Source: Mycobacterium sp. IS-1590 (GTDB taxonomy: Bacteria; Actinomycetota; Actinomycetes; Mycobacteriales; Mycobacteriaceae). Taken from it: a DNA stretch of 64,000 bases. The translations under genes and the position numbers were made by a program. Location of the stretch: the NCBI RefSeq assembly GCF_001500025.1, contig NZ_LQIW01000034.1, positions 124,001 through 188,000 of the forward strand, given 5' to 3'. The notes beneath the pieces are model-generated. The model was given only the letters and a program-made list of their open reading frames with translations, was not told where the DNA came from and searched no databases. Shown here in pieces: positions 31,487 to 40,544 of the stretch (its first letter is position 1; each line of letters opens with the position of its first letter).

Positions 31487-33396
31487 GCCGCGGCGAGCGC
31501 CGGGCCCGCAAGGCCGCTCCGGCGGCGGCCGGTTCTCAGGAGCGCTCGGCCAAAGCCAGACGGACTCGTGCTCCGATCACCGAAACCGGGCTGCGCAGCG
31601 CATCTTTCGTGTTCCGGCATCGAGTGGGCAACGCGGCGATCTTCCTGGTGTTGATCGTCGCGGCGGGGCAGCTGTTCCACCTTCAGGTGCCGCGCGCCGA
31701 CGGGTTGCGGGCCGAGGCGGCGAGCCAGCTCAAGGTGACCGACGTCGACAAGGCCGTGCGCGGGGCGATCGTCGACCGCAACAACGACAAGCTCGCCTTC
31801 ACCATCGAGGCGCGCGCGCTGACCTTCCAGCCGCAACGGGTCCGCAAGCAACTGGAGGAGGCCAGGGCGAAAAGCACGGAGGCGCCCGAACCCGACCGCA
31901 GGCTGCGCGACATCGCCGCCGAGGTGGCGTTGCGGCTGAACAACAAGCCGGACTCGGCCACCGTCCTCAAGAAGCTCAAGAGCAACGAGACGTTCGTCTA
32001 TCTCGCGCGGGCGGTGGACCCCGCCATCGCCGAGGCGATCACCAAGAAGTTCCCCGAGGTCGGTTCGGAGCGCCAGGACCTGCGCCAGTACCCGGGCGGC
32101 TCGCTGGCGGCCAACATCGTCGGCGGCATCGACTGGGACGGTCACGGGCTGCTGGGGCTGGAGGATTCCCTCGATGCCGTGCTCGCGGGTACGGACGGCT
32201 CGATCACCTACGACCGGGGCTCCGACGGTGTGGTCATTCCGGGCAGTTACCGCAACCGCCACGACGCGGTCGACGGTTCCACGGTCATGCTGACCATCGA
32301 CGACGACATCCAGTTCTACGTCCAACAGCAGGTGCAGCAGGCCAAAAACCTGTCCGGCGCCAAGAACGTCTCGGCGGTCGTCCTGGACGCGAAGACCGCC
32401 GAGGTGCTGGCGATGGCGAACGACAACACGTTCGACCCGAGCCAGGACATCGGCAGGCAGGAGCACCGCCAGCTCGGAAACCCCGCGGTGTCCTCGCCCT
32501 ATGAACCGGGTTCGGTCAACAAGATCGTCACCGCCGCATCGGTCATCGAGTACGGGCTGTCGCATCCCGACGAGGTGCTGCAGGTCCCGGGGTCGATCCA
32601 CATGGGTGGTGTCACCGTCGGGGACGCCTGGGAACACGGGACGATGCCCTACACCACGACGGGCATCTTCGGTAAGTCCTCCAACGTCGGCACGCTGATG
32701 CTGGCGCAGCGACTCGGCCCGGAGCGCTTCTTCGAGATGGTCCGCAAATTCGGCCTCGGTCAGCGCACCGGGGTGGGGCTGCCGGGCGAGAGTGCGGGCC
32801 TGGTCCCGCCGATCGACCAGTGGTCGGGCAGCACATTCGCCAACCTGCCCATCGGACAGGGCCTTTCGATGACCCTGCTCCAGATGGCCGGCATGTATCA
32901 GACGATCGCCAACGACGGGGTGCGGGTCCCGCCGCGCATCGTCAAGACCACCATCGCCGCCGACGGCACCCGCACCGACGAGCCTCGCCCCGAGGGCGTT
33001 CGGGTGGTCTCGCCGGAGACCGCCAAGACGGTGCGGCACATGTTGCGGGCCACGGTGCAGCGCGACCCCACCGGGGTGCAGCAGGGCACGGGGTCGCAGG
33101 CGGCCGTCGAGGGCTACCAGATCTCCGGGAAGACGGGCACCGCCCAGCAGATCAACCCCGCCTGCGGGTGCTACTACAGCGACGTCTACTGGATCACCTT
33201 CGCCGGCATCGCCACCACCGACGACCCGCGCTATGTCGTCGCCATCATGATGGACCACCCGCAGCGCACGGCCGACGGGCAGCCCGGCACCACATCGGCG
33301 CCGCTGTTCCACAACATCGCCTCCTGGCTGCTGCAGCGCGAGAACGTGCCGCTGTCGCCCGATCCCGACTCGCGATTGACCCTGGTAGCCGACTGA
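31483..33396 (+). CDS. pbpB: Septal class B penicillin-binding protein PbpB (FtsI/PBP3)
   Basis: PbpB cross-links septal peptidoglycan with FtsW. The 637-residue protein has a basic cytoplasmic tail, one membrane helix at about 44-65, a dimerisation domain and a transpeptidase domain. Active-site motifs are SVNK with nucleophile S344, SSN at 399-401 and KTG at 550-552. The ATG overlaps the ftsL stop (ATGA). The M. tuberculosis PE_PGRS38 and neighbouring genes that follow pbpB there are absent; murE begins 66 bases on. Confidence 0.95.
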   Translation: MSRGERRARKAAPAAAGSQERSAKARRTRAPITETGLRSASFVFRHRVGNAAIFLVLIVAAGQLFHLQVPRADGLRAEAASQLKVTDVDKAVRGAIVDRNNDKLAFTIEARALTFQPQRVRKQLEEARAKSTEAPEPDRRLRDIAAEVALRLNNKPDSATVLKKLKSNETFVYLARAVDPAIAEAITKKFPEVGSERQDLRQYPGGSLAANIVGGIDWDGHGLLGLEDSLDAVLAGTDGSITYDRGSDGVVIPGSYRNRHDAVDGSTVMLTIDDDIQFYVQQQVQQAKNLSGAKNVSAVVLDAKTAEVLAMANDNTFDPSQDIGRQEHRQLGNPAVSSPYEPGSVNKIVTAASVIEYGLSHPDEVLQVPGSIHMGGVTVGDAWEHGTMPYTTTGIFGKSSNVGTLMLAQRLGPERFFEMVRKFGLGQRTGVGLPGESAGLVPPIDQWSGSTFANLPIGQGLSMTLLQMAGMYQTIANDGVRVPPRIVKTTIAADGTRTDEPRPEGVRVVSPETAKTVRHMLRATVQRDPTGVQQGTGSQAAVEGYQISGKTGTAQQINPACGCYYSDVYWITFAGIATTDDPRYVVAIMMDHPQRTADGQPGTTSAPLFHNIASWLLQRENVPLSPDPDSRLTLVAD

Positions 33397-33447
33397 CGAG
33401 CGCACCGGCGGCGCCGATATGACGCGGAGGCCGCACAGGCGACTGGG

Positions 33448-33453
33448 TACTGT
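33448..33453 (+). promoter_or_regulatory. Candidate internal -10 box before murE
   Basis: The 66-base pbpB-murE gap is the longest break in the first half of the dcw cluster. It contains TACTGT, which fits TANNNT and predicts a transcript start about three bases before the murE ATG. No ribosome site precedes the ATG, which fits a nearly leaderless start. Confidence 0.4.
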
Positions 33454-33462
33454 GTCAACGCC

Positions 33463-34974
33463 ATGAACCTGCGACCCAGCCATCCCGCCGGCGCGGCGCT
33501 CGGGCCACTGGCCGGGCAGGTCCAGGCGGTACCCGCGGGCGGTGCCGTACCGGACGTCCGCGTCACCGGCGTCACGCTGCGCAGCGGGGACGTCGAACCC
33601 GGTGACCTGTTCGCGGCGCTGCCGGGCGCAGCTTCGCACGGGGCCCGCTACGCCGGCGAGGCGATCGCACGCGGTGCGGGGGCGATCCTCACCGACCCCG
33701 ACGGGCTGACGCTGTTGGGATCCGAGGTGGACACACCCGTCGTGGTCCATCCGGCTCCGCGGTCGGTGCTGGGCGCGCTGGCCGCCGAGGTGTACGGGCG
33801 GCCGTCCGAGCGGCTGCGGGTCATCGGGGTCACCGGCACCTCCGGCAAGACCACCACCACCTATCTGGTGGAGGCCGGGTTGCGATCGGCGCAGCGGGTG
33901 GCCGGACTCGTCGGCACCGTCGGCATCCGGATCGACGGACGCGATCAGGCCAGCGTCCTCACCACGCCCGAGGCACCGGATCTGCAGGCCCTGCTCGCGG
34001 TGATGGTGGAGCAGGGCGTCGACACCGTCGTGATGGAGGTGTCGAGCCACGCGCTCACCCTCGGCCGCGTCGACGGGGTGCGCTTCGCGGTCGGCGGGTT
34101 CACCAACCTGTCCCGCGACCATCTCGACTTCCACCCGACGATGCTGGACTACTTCGAGGCCAAGGCGCGACTGTTCGCTCCCGAATCCCCCACTCACGCA
34201 GACCTTTCCGTGCTGTGCGTCGACGACGATGCCGGCCGGGAGATGGCCAGGCTGGCCCGCGAACCGGTGACGGTCAGCGCGACCGGCCGGGTCGCCGACT
34301 GGCGCATCGAGGACGTCCGCACGGTCGGACGCAACGCGCAGGAGTTCGTCGCGGTGGACCCGGCGGGGGTGCACCATCATCTGCAGATCGGGTTGCCCGG
34401 GCGCTACAACGTGGCCAACTGCCTGCTCGCGATCGCGCTGCTCGACGCTGTCGGTGTGTCACCCGAACAGGCCGTGCCCGGCCTGCGCACCGCGACCGTG
34501 CCGGGGCGGATGGAGCCCGTCGAGTGCGGCCAGGATTTCCTGGCGCTGGTCGACTACGCGCACAAGCCGGGCGCCCTGCAGGCCGTGCTGGAGACGTTGC
34601 GGGCGCAGGGCGACGGCCGGTTGGCGGTCGTGTTCGGCGCGGGCGGTAACCGCGACCCCGGCAAGCGGGGGCCGATGGGCCGCGTCACCGCCGAACTGGC
34701 CGATCTGGTGGTGGTGACCGACGACAATCCCCGCGACGAGGATCCCGCCGAGATCCGCGCGGCGATCCTGGCCGGCGCGGAGGGCCCCGCGGAGGTCGTC
34801 GAGATCGGCGATCGCCGCGCTGCGATCGAGCACGCGGTGGCGTGGGCGCGACCCGGGGACGTCGTGCTCGTCGCGGGGAAAGGCCACGAGGCAGGGCAGA
34901 CCAGCGCCGGGGTCACCCGACCCTTCGACGACCGCGAGGAGTTGGCGCGCGCCCTCGACGGACGCCGGTCATGA
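33463..34974 (+). CDS. murE: UDP-MurNAc-L-Ala-D-Glu:meso-DAP ligase MurE
   Basis: MurE adds meso-diaminopimelate to the peptidoglycan precursor using ATP. The 503-residue protein has the three Mur-ligase domains, the ATP loop GTSGKTTT with K129, and the DNPR signature (421-424) that marks enzymes specific for meso-DAP rather than lysine. The stop overlaps the murF ATG by four bases. It is slightly shorter than Rv2158c (535) at the N-terminus. Confidence 0.95.
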   Translation: MNLRPSHPAGAALGPLAGQVQAVPAGGAVPDVRVTGVTLRSGDVEPGDLFAALPGAASHGARYAGEAIARGAGAILTDPDGLTLLGSEVDTPVVVHPAPRSVLGALAAEVYGRPSERLRVIGVTGTSGKTTTTYLVEAGLRSAQRVAGLVGTVGIRIDGRDQASVLTTPEAPDLQALLAVMVEQGVDTVVMEVSSHALTLGRVDGVRFAVGGFTNLSRDHLDFHPTMLDYFEAKARLFAPESPTHADLSVLCVDDDAGREMARLAREPVTVSATGRVADWRIEDVRTVGRNAQEFVAVDPAGVHHHLQIGLPGRYNVANCLLAIALLDAVGVSPEQAVPGLRTATVPGRMEPVECGQDFLALVDYAHKPGALQAVLETLRAQGDGRLAVVFGAGGNRDPGKRGPMGRVTAELADLVVVTDDNPRDEDPAEIRAAILAGAEGPAEVVEIGDRRAAIEHAVAWARPGDVVLVAGKGHEAGQTSAGVTRPFDDREELARALDGRRS

Positions 34975-36476
34975 TCGACTACACGCTGGCCCGGATCGCC
35001 GAGATCGTCGGCGGCCGGATCGCCGACATCTCCGAAGCGGACGCCGCCATCACCCGGGTCACCGGCACCGTCGAGTTCGACTCGCGGGCCGTCACACCGG
35101 GCGGTCTCTTCCTCGCGCTGCCGGGAGCCCGCTCGGACGGACACGACTTCGCCGCCGCGGCGGTGCGGGCCGGGGCGGCCGCGGTGCTGGCCGCCCGCCC
35201 GGTCGGGGTGCCGGCGATCGTCGTCGATCCGACACCGGAGACGTCCGACCGGGCGGCGGGCGTACTCGAACACGACGTCGACGGTTCGGGGGCAGCCGTG
35301 CTCGCGGCGTTGGCCAAGCTGGCCGCTGCGGTCGCCGCCGAACTCGTCGCGGGCAAGCTCACGATCATCGGTATCACCGGATCCTCGGGTAAGACCTCGA
35401 CCAAGGATCTGGTCGCGGCGGTACTGGCCCCCCTCGGCGAGGTGATCGCGCCGCCGGGCTCGTTCAACAACGAACTCGGACATCCCTGGACGGTGCTGCG
35501 CGCGACGCCGTCCACCGACTTCCTGGTGTTGGAGATGTCGGCTCGGCATCGCGGCAACATCGCGGCGCTGGCCGCGATCGCCCCGCCCTCGATCGCGGTG
35601 GTGCTCAACGTGGGCACCGCACATCTGGGCGAATTCGGTTCGCGGGAGGCCATCGCCGAGACCAAATCCGAACTGCCGCAAGCAGTTCCGGCATCTGGGG
35701 CCGTCGTACTCAATGTCGACGACAGTGCGGTGGCCGCGATGGCCGCAAAGACCGCCGCGCGCATCGTGGCGGTGTCGCGGGAGCCGGCCGGCCGCCAGGT
35801 GGACGTGTGGGCCAATGCGGTCACGCTCGACGAGCTGGCCAGGCCACGGTTCACCCTGCACGCCGGCGGTGACCGGGTCGACGTCGCGCTGGCCGTGCAC
35901 GGTGACCACCAGGTGTCCAACGCCCTGTGCGCGGCGGCCGTGGCGCTGGAATGCGGCGCCTCCCTCGAGCAGGTGGCCGCCGCGCTGGCCACCGCCGGTC
36001 CGGTGTCCGGACATCGCATGCAGGTCGCCACCCGCAGCGACGGCGTCACCGTCATCAACGACGCCTACAACGCCAACCCGGACTCGATGGGCGCGGGCCT
36101 CAAGGCGCTGGCGTGGATGGCCCGCGAAGGCGGGGGCCGCCGGCGCAGCTGGGCGGTGCTCGGCGAGATGGCCGAACTCGGTGACGACGCGATATCCGAG
36201 CATGACCGCATCGGTCGACTGGCCGTGCGCTTAGATGTGTCACGACTCATCGTCGTCGGAACCGGGAGGACCATGAGCGCCATGCACCACGGCGCGGTGA
36301 TGGAGGGATCGTGGGGGGCTGAGGCCACCATGGTCCCCGACACCGACGCGGCGCTGGAACTGCTGCGCGCCGAACTGCAACCTTCCGACGTGGTGCTGGT
36401 GAAGGCGTCGAACGCGGCCGGTCTCGGCGCGCTGGCCGAAGCGCTGCTCGCCGAACCCCGGGACCCGAACGCATGA
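34971..36476 (+). CDS. murF: UDP-MurNAc-tripeptide:D-Ala-D-Ala ligase MurF
   Basis: MurF completes the cytoplasmic pentapeptide by adding D-Ala-D-Ala. The 501-residue protein has the Mur-ligase fold with the ATP loop GITGSSGKTSTKD, NNELGHPWT, and NDAYNANPDSM in the C-terminal half. The ATG overlaps the murE stop, and the murF stop overlaps mraY, both as ATGA. The reading frame continues upstream into murE, but that part is only shadow sequence. Confidence 0.95.
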   Translation: MIDYTLARIAEIVGGRIADISEADAAITRVTGTVEFDSRAVTPGGLFLALPGARSDGHDFAAAAVRAGAAAVLAARPVGVPAIVVDPTPETSDRAAGVLEHDVDGSGAAVLAALAKLAAAVAAELVAGKLTIIGITGSSGKTSTKDLVAAVLAPLGEVIAPPGSFNNELGHPWTVLRATPSTDFLVLEMSARHRGNIAALAAIAPPSIAVVLNVGTAHLGEFGSREAIAETKSELPQAVPASGAVVLNVDDSAVAAMAAKTAARIVAVSREPAGRQVDVWANAVTLDELARPRFTLHAGGDRVDVALAVHGDHQVSNALCAAAVALECGASLEQVAAALATAGPVSGHRMQVATRSDGVTVINDAYNANPDSMGAGLKALAWMAREGGGRRRSWAVLGEMAELGDDAISEHDRIGRLAVRLDVSRLIVVGTGRTMSAMHHGAVMEGSWGAEATMVPDTDAALELLRAELQPSDVVLVKASNAAGLGALAEALLAEPRDPNA

Positions 36477-37552
36477 GGCAGATCCTCATCGCCGTCGGCA
36501 TCGCGCTGACGGTTTCGATCCTGCTCACCCCGGTGCTGATCCGGCTGTTCACCCGGCAGGGGTTCGGCCACGAGATCCGCGAGGACGGGCCGCCCACCCA
36601 TGCCAAGAAGCGTGGCACACCCTCGATGGGTGGCGTGGCGATCGTCGCAGGCATCTGGGCCAGCTACCTGGGCACCCACCTCGTCGGCGTCGTGATCGAC
36701 GGCCGGGGACCGTCGGCGTCGGGCCTGCTCGTGCTGTTTCTGGCCAGCGCGCTGGCCGTCGTCGGATTCGTCGACGACCTGATCAAGATCCGGCGTTCCC
36801 GCAACCTCGGGCTCAACAAGACCGCCAAGACCGTGGGCATCCTGGCCGCCGCCGTGATCTTCGGTGTGCTGGCCCTGCAGTTCCGCAACGCCGACGGGCT
36901 GACGCCCGGCAGCGCCGAACTGTCCTATGTGCGCGAGATCGCCACGGTCACACTGCCGCCCGTGTTGTTCGTGTTGTTCTGCATCGTGGTGGTCAGCGCG
37001 TGGTCGAACGCGGTGAACTTCACCGACGGGCTGGACGGGCTGGCCGCGGGTGCGATGGCGATGGTGTGCGCGGCCTACGTGCTGATCACGTTCTGGCAGT
37101 TCCGCAACGCCTGTGCGACGAGCCCGGGCCTGGGCTGTTACAACGTGCGCGACCCCCTGGATCTGGCGATCATCGCCGCCGCCACCGCGGGCGCCTGCAT
37201 CGGATTCCTGTGGTGGAACGCCGCGCCTGCCAAGATCTTCATGGGCGACACCGGCTCGCTGGCCCTCGGCGGCATCATCGCCGGGCTCTCGGTGGCCAGC
37301 CGCACCGAGATGCTGGCCGTGGTGCTCGGGGCCCTGTTCGTCGCCGAGGTGGTGTCGGTCGTCGTGCAGATCCTGGCGTTCCGCACGACGGGCCGCCGGG
37401 TGTTCCGCATGGCGCCGTTTCACCATCACTTCGAGTTGGTGGGGTGGGCCGAGACCACGGTGATCATCCGGTTCTGGCTGCTCACCGCGATCGCCTGCGG
37501 GCTCGGCGTCGCGTTGTTCTACAGCGAGTGGTTGACGACCGTCGGTGCCTGA
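36473..37552 (+). CDS. mraY: Phospho-MurNAc-pentapeptide translocase MraY (MurX)
   Basis: MraY moves phospho-MurNAc-pentapeptide onto decaprenyl phosphate to make lipid I. The 359-residue protein has about ten membrane helices and the family motifs NFTDGLDGLA, FMGDTGSLALGG and the histidine cluster FHHHFELVGW. It is called murX in mycobacteria and is the target of capuramycin-type inhibitors (known). It overlaps murF by ATGA and ends at or just before the murD start. Confidence 0.96.
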   Translation: MRQILIAVGIALTVSILLTPVLIRLFTRQGFGHEIREDGPPTHAKKRGTPSMGGVAIVAGIWASYLGTHLVGVVIDGRGPSASGLLVLFLASALAVVGFVDDLIKIRRSRNLGLNKTAKTVGILAAAVIFGVLALQFRNADGLTPGSAELSYVREIATVTLPPVLFVLFCIVVVSAWSNAVNFTDGLDGLAAGAMAMVCAAYVLITFWQFRNACATSPGLGCYNVRDPLDLAIIAAATAGACIGFLWWNAAPAKIFMGDTGSLALGGIIAGLSVASRTEMLAVVLGALFVAEVVSVVVQILAFRTTGRRVFRMAPFHHHFELVGWAETTVIIRFWLLTAIACGLGVALFYSEWLTTVGA

Positions 37553-37553
37553 C

Positions 37554-39023
37554 ATGACCCATCTCGAGCCGCTGGTCCCCGGCGCCCGGGTGCTGGTCAC
37601 CGGCGCGGGCCTGACCGGCCGCTCGGTGAGCGCCGTGCTGGAGCCCACCGGCGTGCGGCTGACGATCTGTGACGACGATCCGTTGGCGTTGCAGCGGCTG
37701 ATCACCCCCGCCAGGGTTGTCACCACCGCGCAGGCCCAGGCCACCATCGGCGAGTACGCGCTCGTCATCACCAGTCCCGGGTTCGCGCCCACGACGCCCG
37801 TGCTGGCCGCGGCCGCAACGGCGGGCGTGCCGGTCTGGGGCGACGTGGAACTGGCCTGGCGGCTGGACCGGGCGGGGTGGTTCGGGCCGTCGCGGCGCTG
37901 GCTCGTGGTCACCGGGACCAACGGCAAGACCACGACGACGTCGATGCTGCACGCCATGCTCGTCGCCGCCGGGCGATCCGCGGTGCTGTGCGGCAACATC
38001 GGCAACCCCGTGCTCGACGTCCTCGCCGAACCGTCCGACCTGCTCGCCGTCGAGCTGTCCAGCTTCCAGCTGCACTGGGCGCCGTCGCTGCGGCCGGACG
38101 CAGGTGTGGTGCTCAACGTCGCCGAGGACCACCTCGACTGGCACGGGTCCATGGCCGCCTACGCCCGCGCCAAGGCCCGTGTGCTCGACGGCCGCGTCGC
38201 CGTGGTCGGCCTCGACGATCCGGTGGCCGCGGGGCTCCTGGACACGGCGGCCGCTCCGACTCGCGTCGGGTTCCGGTTGGCCGAACCCGGGCCGGGCGAA
38301 CTGGGCGTCGTCGGCGGCAGGCTCGTGGACAACGCCTTCGGTGAGCCGCCCGAGGGCGGATGGGCACTGGCCGACGCGGCGTCGATCCCGGTGGCCGGTC
38401 CCGTGGGCGTGCTCGACGCGCTCGCCGCCGCGGCGCTGGCCCGCGCGGTCGACGTACCACCGTCGGCCATCGCCGAGGCGCTCGCCGGGTTCCGGGTCGG
38501 CAGACACCGCGCGGAGGTGGTCGGCACGGTTGACGGCGTCACGTATGTCGACGACTCGAAGGCCACCAATCCGCACGCCGCGCAGGCATCGATTGCCGCG
38601 TACCCGCGGGTGGTGTGGGTTGCCGGCGGCCTGCTCAAGGGCGCCTCGGTCGACGAACTGCTCGCTTCGATGGCGAAGCGGCTGGTCGGAGCGGTGTTGA
38701 TCGGCCGCGACCGGGCCGTGATCGCCGAGGCGTTATCGCGACACGCCCCGGATGTACCCGTCATCGAGGTTGTGACGGGGGAGGATTTTGGGGTGCAAGG
38801 GACAAATGGGTCGGATGTTAGTCCTGTTACTGATGTGATCAGACTCGGCGAAGCGCAGTCCGGTGACGCGATCATGGCCGCAGTGGTCGACGCCGCCCGA
38901 GGTCTGGCCCGGTCCGGCGACACGGTGCTGCTGGCCCCCGCCGGCGCCTCCTTCGACCAGTTCAGCGGCTACAGCCACCGCGGCGACGCGTTCGCCGACG
39001 CCGTGCGCGCCCTGACCCGATAG
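37554..39023 (+). CDS. murD: UDP-MurNAc-L-alanine:D-glutamate ligase MurD
   Basis: MurD adds D-glutamate as the second residue of the stem peptide. From the ATG at 37554 it has 489 residues with a Rossmann N-terminal domain (VTGAGLTGRS), the ATP loop VTGTNGKTTTTS, GNIGNPVLD, VELSSFQL and DDSKATNPHA. A GTG at 37545 would overlap mraY by eight bases and add three residues. Bases about 38770-38840 are clearly poorer in GC and encode a variable loop near the C-terminus. Confidence 0.94.
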   Translation: MTHLEPLVPGARVLVTGAGLTGRSVSAVLEPTGVRLTICDDDPLALQRLITPARVVTTAQAQATIGEYALVITSPGFAPTTPVLAAAATAGVPVWGDVELAWRLDRAGWFGPSRRWLVVTGTNGKTTTTSMLHAMLVAAGRSAVLCGNIGNPVLDVLAEPSDLLAVELSSFQLHWAPSLRPDAGVVLNVAEDHLDWHGSMAAYARAKARVLDGRVAVVGLDDPVAAGLLDTAAAPTRVGFRLAEPGPGELGVVGGRLVDNAFGEPPEGGWALADAASIPVAGPVGVLDALAAAALARAVDVPPSAIAEALAGFRVGRHRAEVVGTVDGVTYVDDSKATNPHAAQASIAAYPRVVWVAGGLLKGASVDELLASMAKRLVGAVLIGRDRAVIAEALSRHAPDVPVIEVVTGEDFGVQGTNGSDVSPVTDVIRLGEAQSGDAIMAAVVDAARGLARSGDTVLLAPAGASFDQFSGYSHRGDAFADAVRALTR

Positions 39024-39029
39024 TCGCCG

Positions 39030-40544
39030 ATGACGACCATCCTGACCCGGCTGCGGCTCCGCAGGACGGGCGCCGAGGACAAACCGGCCGAGCCGGTGTC
39101 CGCAACCGCCGGCCCTCGAACCCGGGTCGGGGCCTGGCTCGGTCGCCCGATGACGTCGTTTCACCTCATCATCGCGGTGGCCGCGCTGCTGACCACGCTG
39201 GGTCTGACGATGGTGTTGTCGGCGTCCGGGGTGTACTCCTACGACCAGGACGGGTCACCGTGGGTCGTGTTCGCCAAGCAGGTGATGTGGACGGTCGTCG
39301 GGCTGTTCGCGTTCTACGTCGCGATGCGGATCCCGGTGCAACTGATGCGGCGCATGGCGTTCTCCAGCTTCGCGCTGACCATTGTGCTGCTGATCCTGGT
39401 GCTGATCCCGGGCATCGGCACGGTGGCCAACGGTTCGCGCGGCTGGTTCGTGATCGCGGGGTTCTCGATGCAGCCCTCCGAGCTGGCCAAGATCGCGTTC
39501 GCCATCTGGGGCGCGCACCTACTGGCCGCGCGCCGCATGGAACAGGCCTCGCTGCGGGAGATGCTGATTCCGCTCGTGCCGGCCGCGTTCGTGGCGCTGG
39601 CGCTCATCGTCGCCCAGCCCGACCTCGGACAGACGGTGTCGCTGGGCATCATCCTGCTGGGCCTGCTGTGGTACGCCGGCCTGCCGCTGCGGGTGTTCGT
39701 GTCCTCGCTGTTCATGGTCGTGGTGTCGGCCGCGGTGCTGGCGATGGCCGAGGGGTACCGCTCGGCGCGGGTGCAGTCCTGGCTGAACCCGGGCGCCGAC
39801 ACGCAGGGTTCGGGCTATCAGGCCCGCCAGGCACGGTTCGCGCTGGCCAACGGCGGCGTGTTCGGCGACGGCCTCGGCCAGGGCGCGGCCAAGTGGAACT
39901 ACCTGCCCAACGCGCACAACGACTTCATCTTCGCGATCATCGGCGAGGAACTCGGCTTCATCGGCGCCGGCGGCCTGCTGTGCCTGTTCGGCCTGTTCGC
40001 CTACACCGGTATGCGCATCGCGCGGCGCTCGGCGGACCCGTTCCTGCGCCTGCTCACCGCCACCGCGACGCTGTGGATCATGGGCCAGGTGTTCATCAAC
40101 GTGGGCTACGTGGTGGGCCTGCTCCCCGTTACCGGGCTGCAGTTGCCCCTCATCTCGGCAGGTGGAACATCCACGGCGACAACGCTTCTGATGATCGGCA
40201 TCATGGCAAGCGCGGCGCGGCACGAACCGGAGGCGGTGGCGGCGCTGCGGGCCGGACGCGACGACCGGGTCAACAGGCTGCTCCGGCTGCCGCTACCGGC
40301 GCCCTACGTGCCGTCGCGAACCGAGGCGGTGCGCGACCGGCTCAACCGGCGCGGCTCGGAACGACCCGGTAAACGCCCCGCGCCTAAACGGACCCGGGCG
40401 CCCAAGCCCGCGGCCAGGCAGACACCCAAAACCGCGCGCAAACGCCAGACGGCCGGTAAGACGGCCCGGGCGGCAAGGCATCATGGAGGCGGTCGCACGG
40501 ACAGCAGCCGGCGGCGCGCACTGGAAGGTCAGCGTTACGGGTGA
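39030..40544 (+). CDS. ftsW: Septal peptidoglycan glycosyltransferase FtsW
   Basis: FtsW is the SEDS-family polymerase that works with PbpB at the septum. The 504-residue protein has a cytoplasmic N-terminus, about ten membrane helices, the SEDS hallmarks RGWFVIAGFSMQPSELAKI, QPDLGQT and LPLISAGGTS, and a long basic C-terminal tail typical of mycobacteria. It follows murD after six bases. The stop overlaps the murG GTG by four bases. Confidence 0.95.
   Translation: MTTILTRLRLRRTGAEDKPAEPVSATAGPRTRVGAWLGRPMTSFHLIIAVAALLTTLGLTMVLSASGVYSYDQDGSPWVVFAKQVMWTVVGLFAFYVAMRIPVQLMRRMAFSSFALTIVLLILVLIPGIGTVANGSRGWFVIAGFSMQPSELAKIAFAIWGAHLLAARRMEQASLREMLIPLVPAAFVALALIVAQPDLGQTVSLGIILLGLLWYAGLPLRVFVSSLFMVVVSAAVLAMAEGYRSARVQSWLNPGADTQGSGYQARQARFALANGGVFGDGLGQGAAKWNYLPNAHNDFIFAIIGEELGFIGAGGLLCLFGLFAYTGMRIARRSADPFLRLLTATATLWIMGQVFINVGYVVGLLPVTGLQLPLISAGGTSTATTLLMIGIMASAARHEPEAVAALRAGRDDRVNRLLRLPLPAPYVPSRTEAVRDRLNRRGSERPGKRPAPKRTRAPKPAARQTPKTARKRQTAGKTARAARHHGGGRTDSSRRRALEGQRYG

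Noticed and set aside
30961..34380. Very long minus-strand open frame (over 1100 codons) opposite ftsL, pbpB and murE
   Set aside because: It is antisense to three certain genes, has low-complexity Arg/Gly/Val composition and no family motif; GC-rich third positions make such shadows common.
36065..38152. Minus-strand frame of about 695 codons opposite murF, mraY and murD
   Set aside because: Fully covered by conserved genes on the other strand and without recognisable domains.
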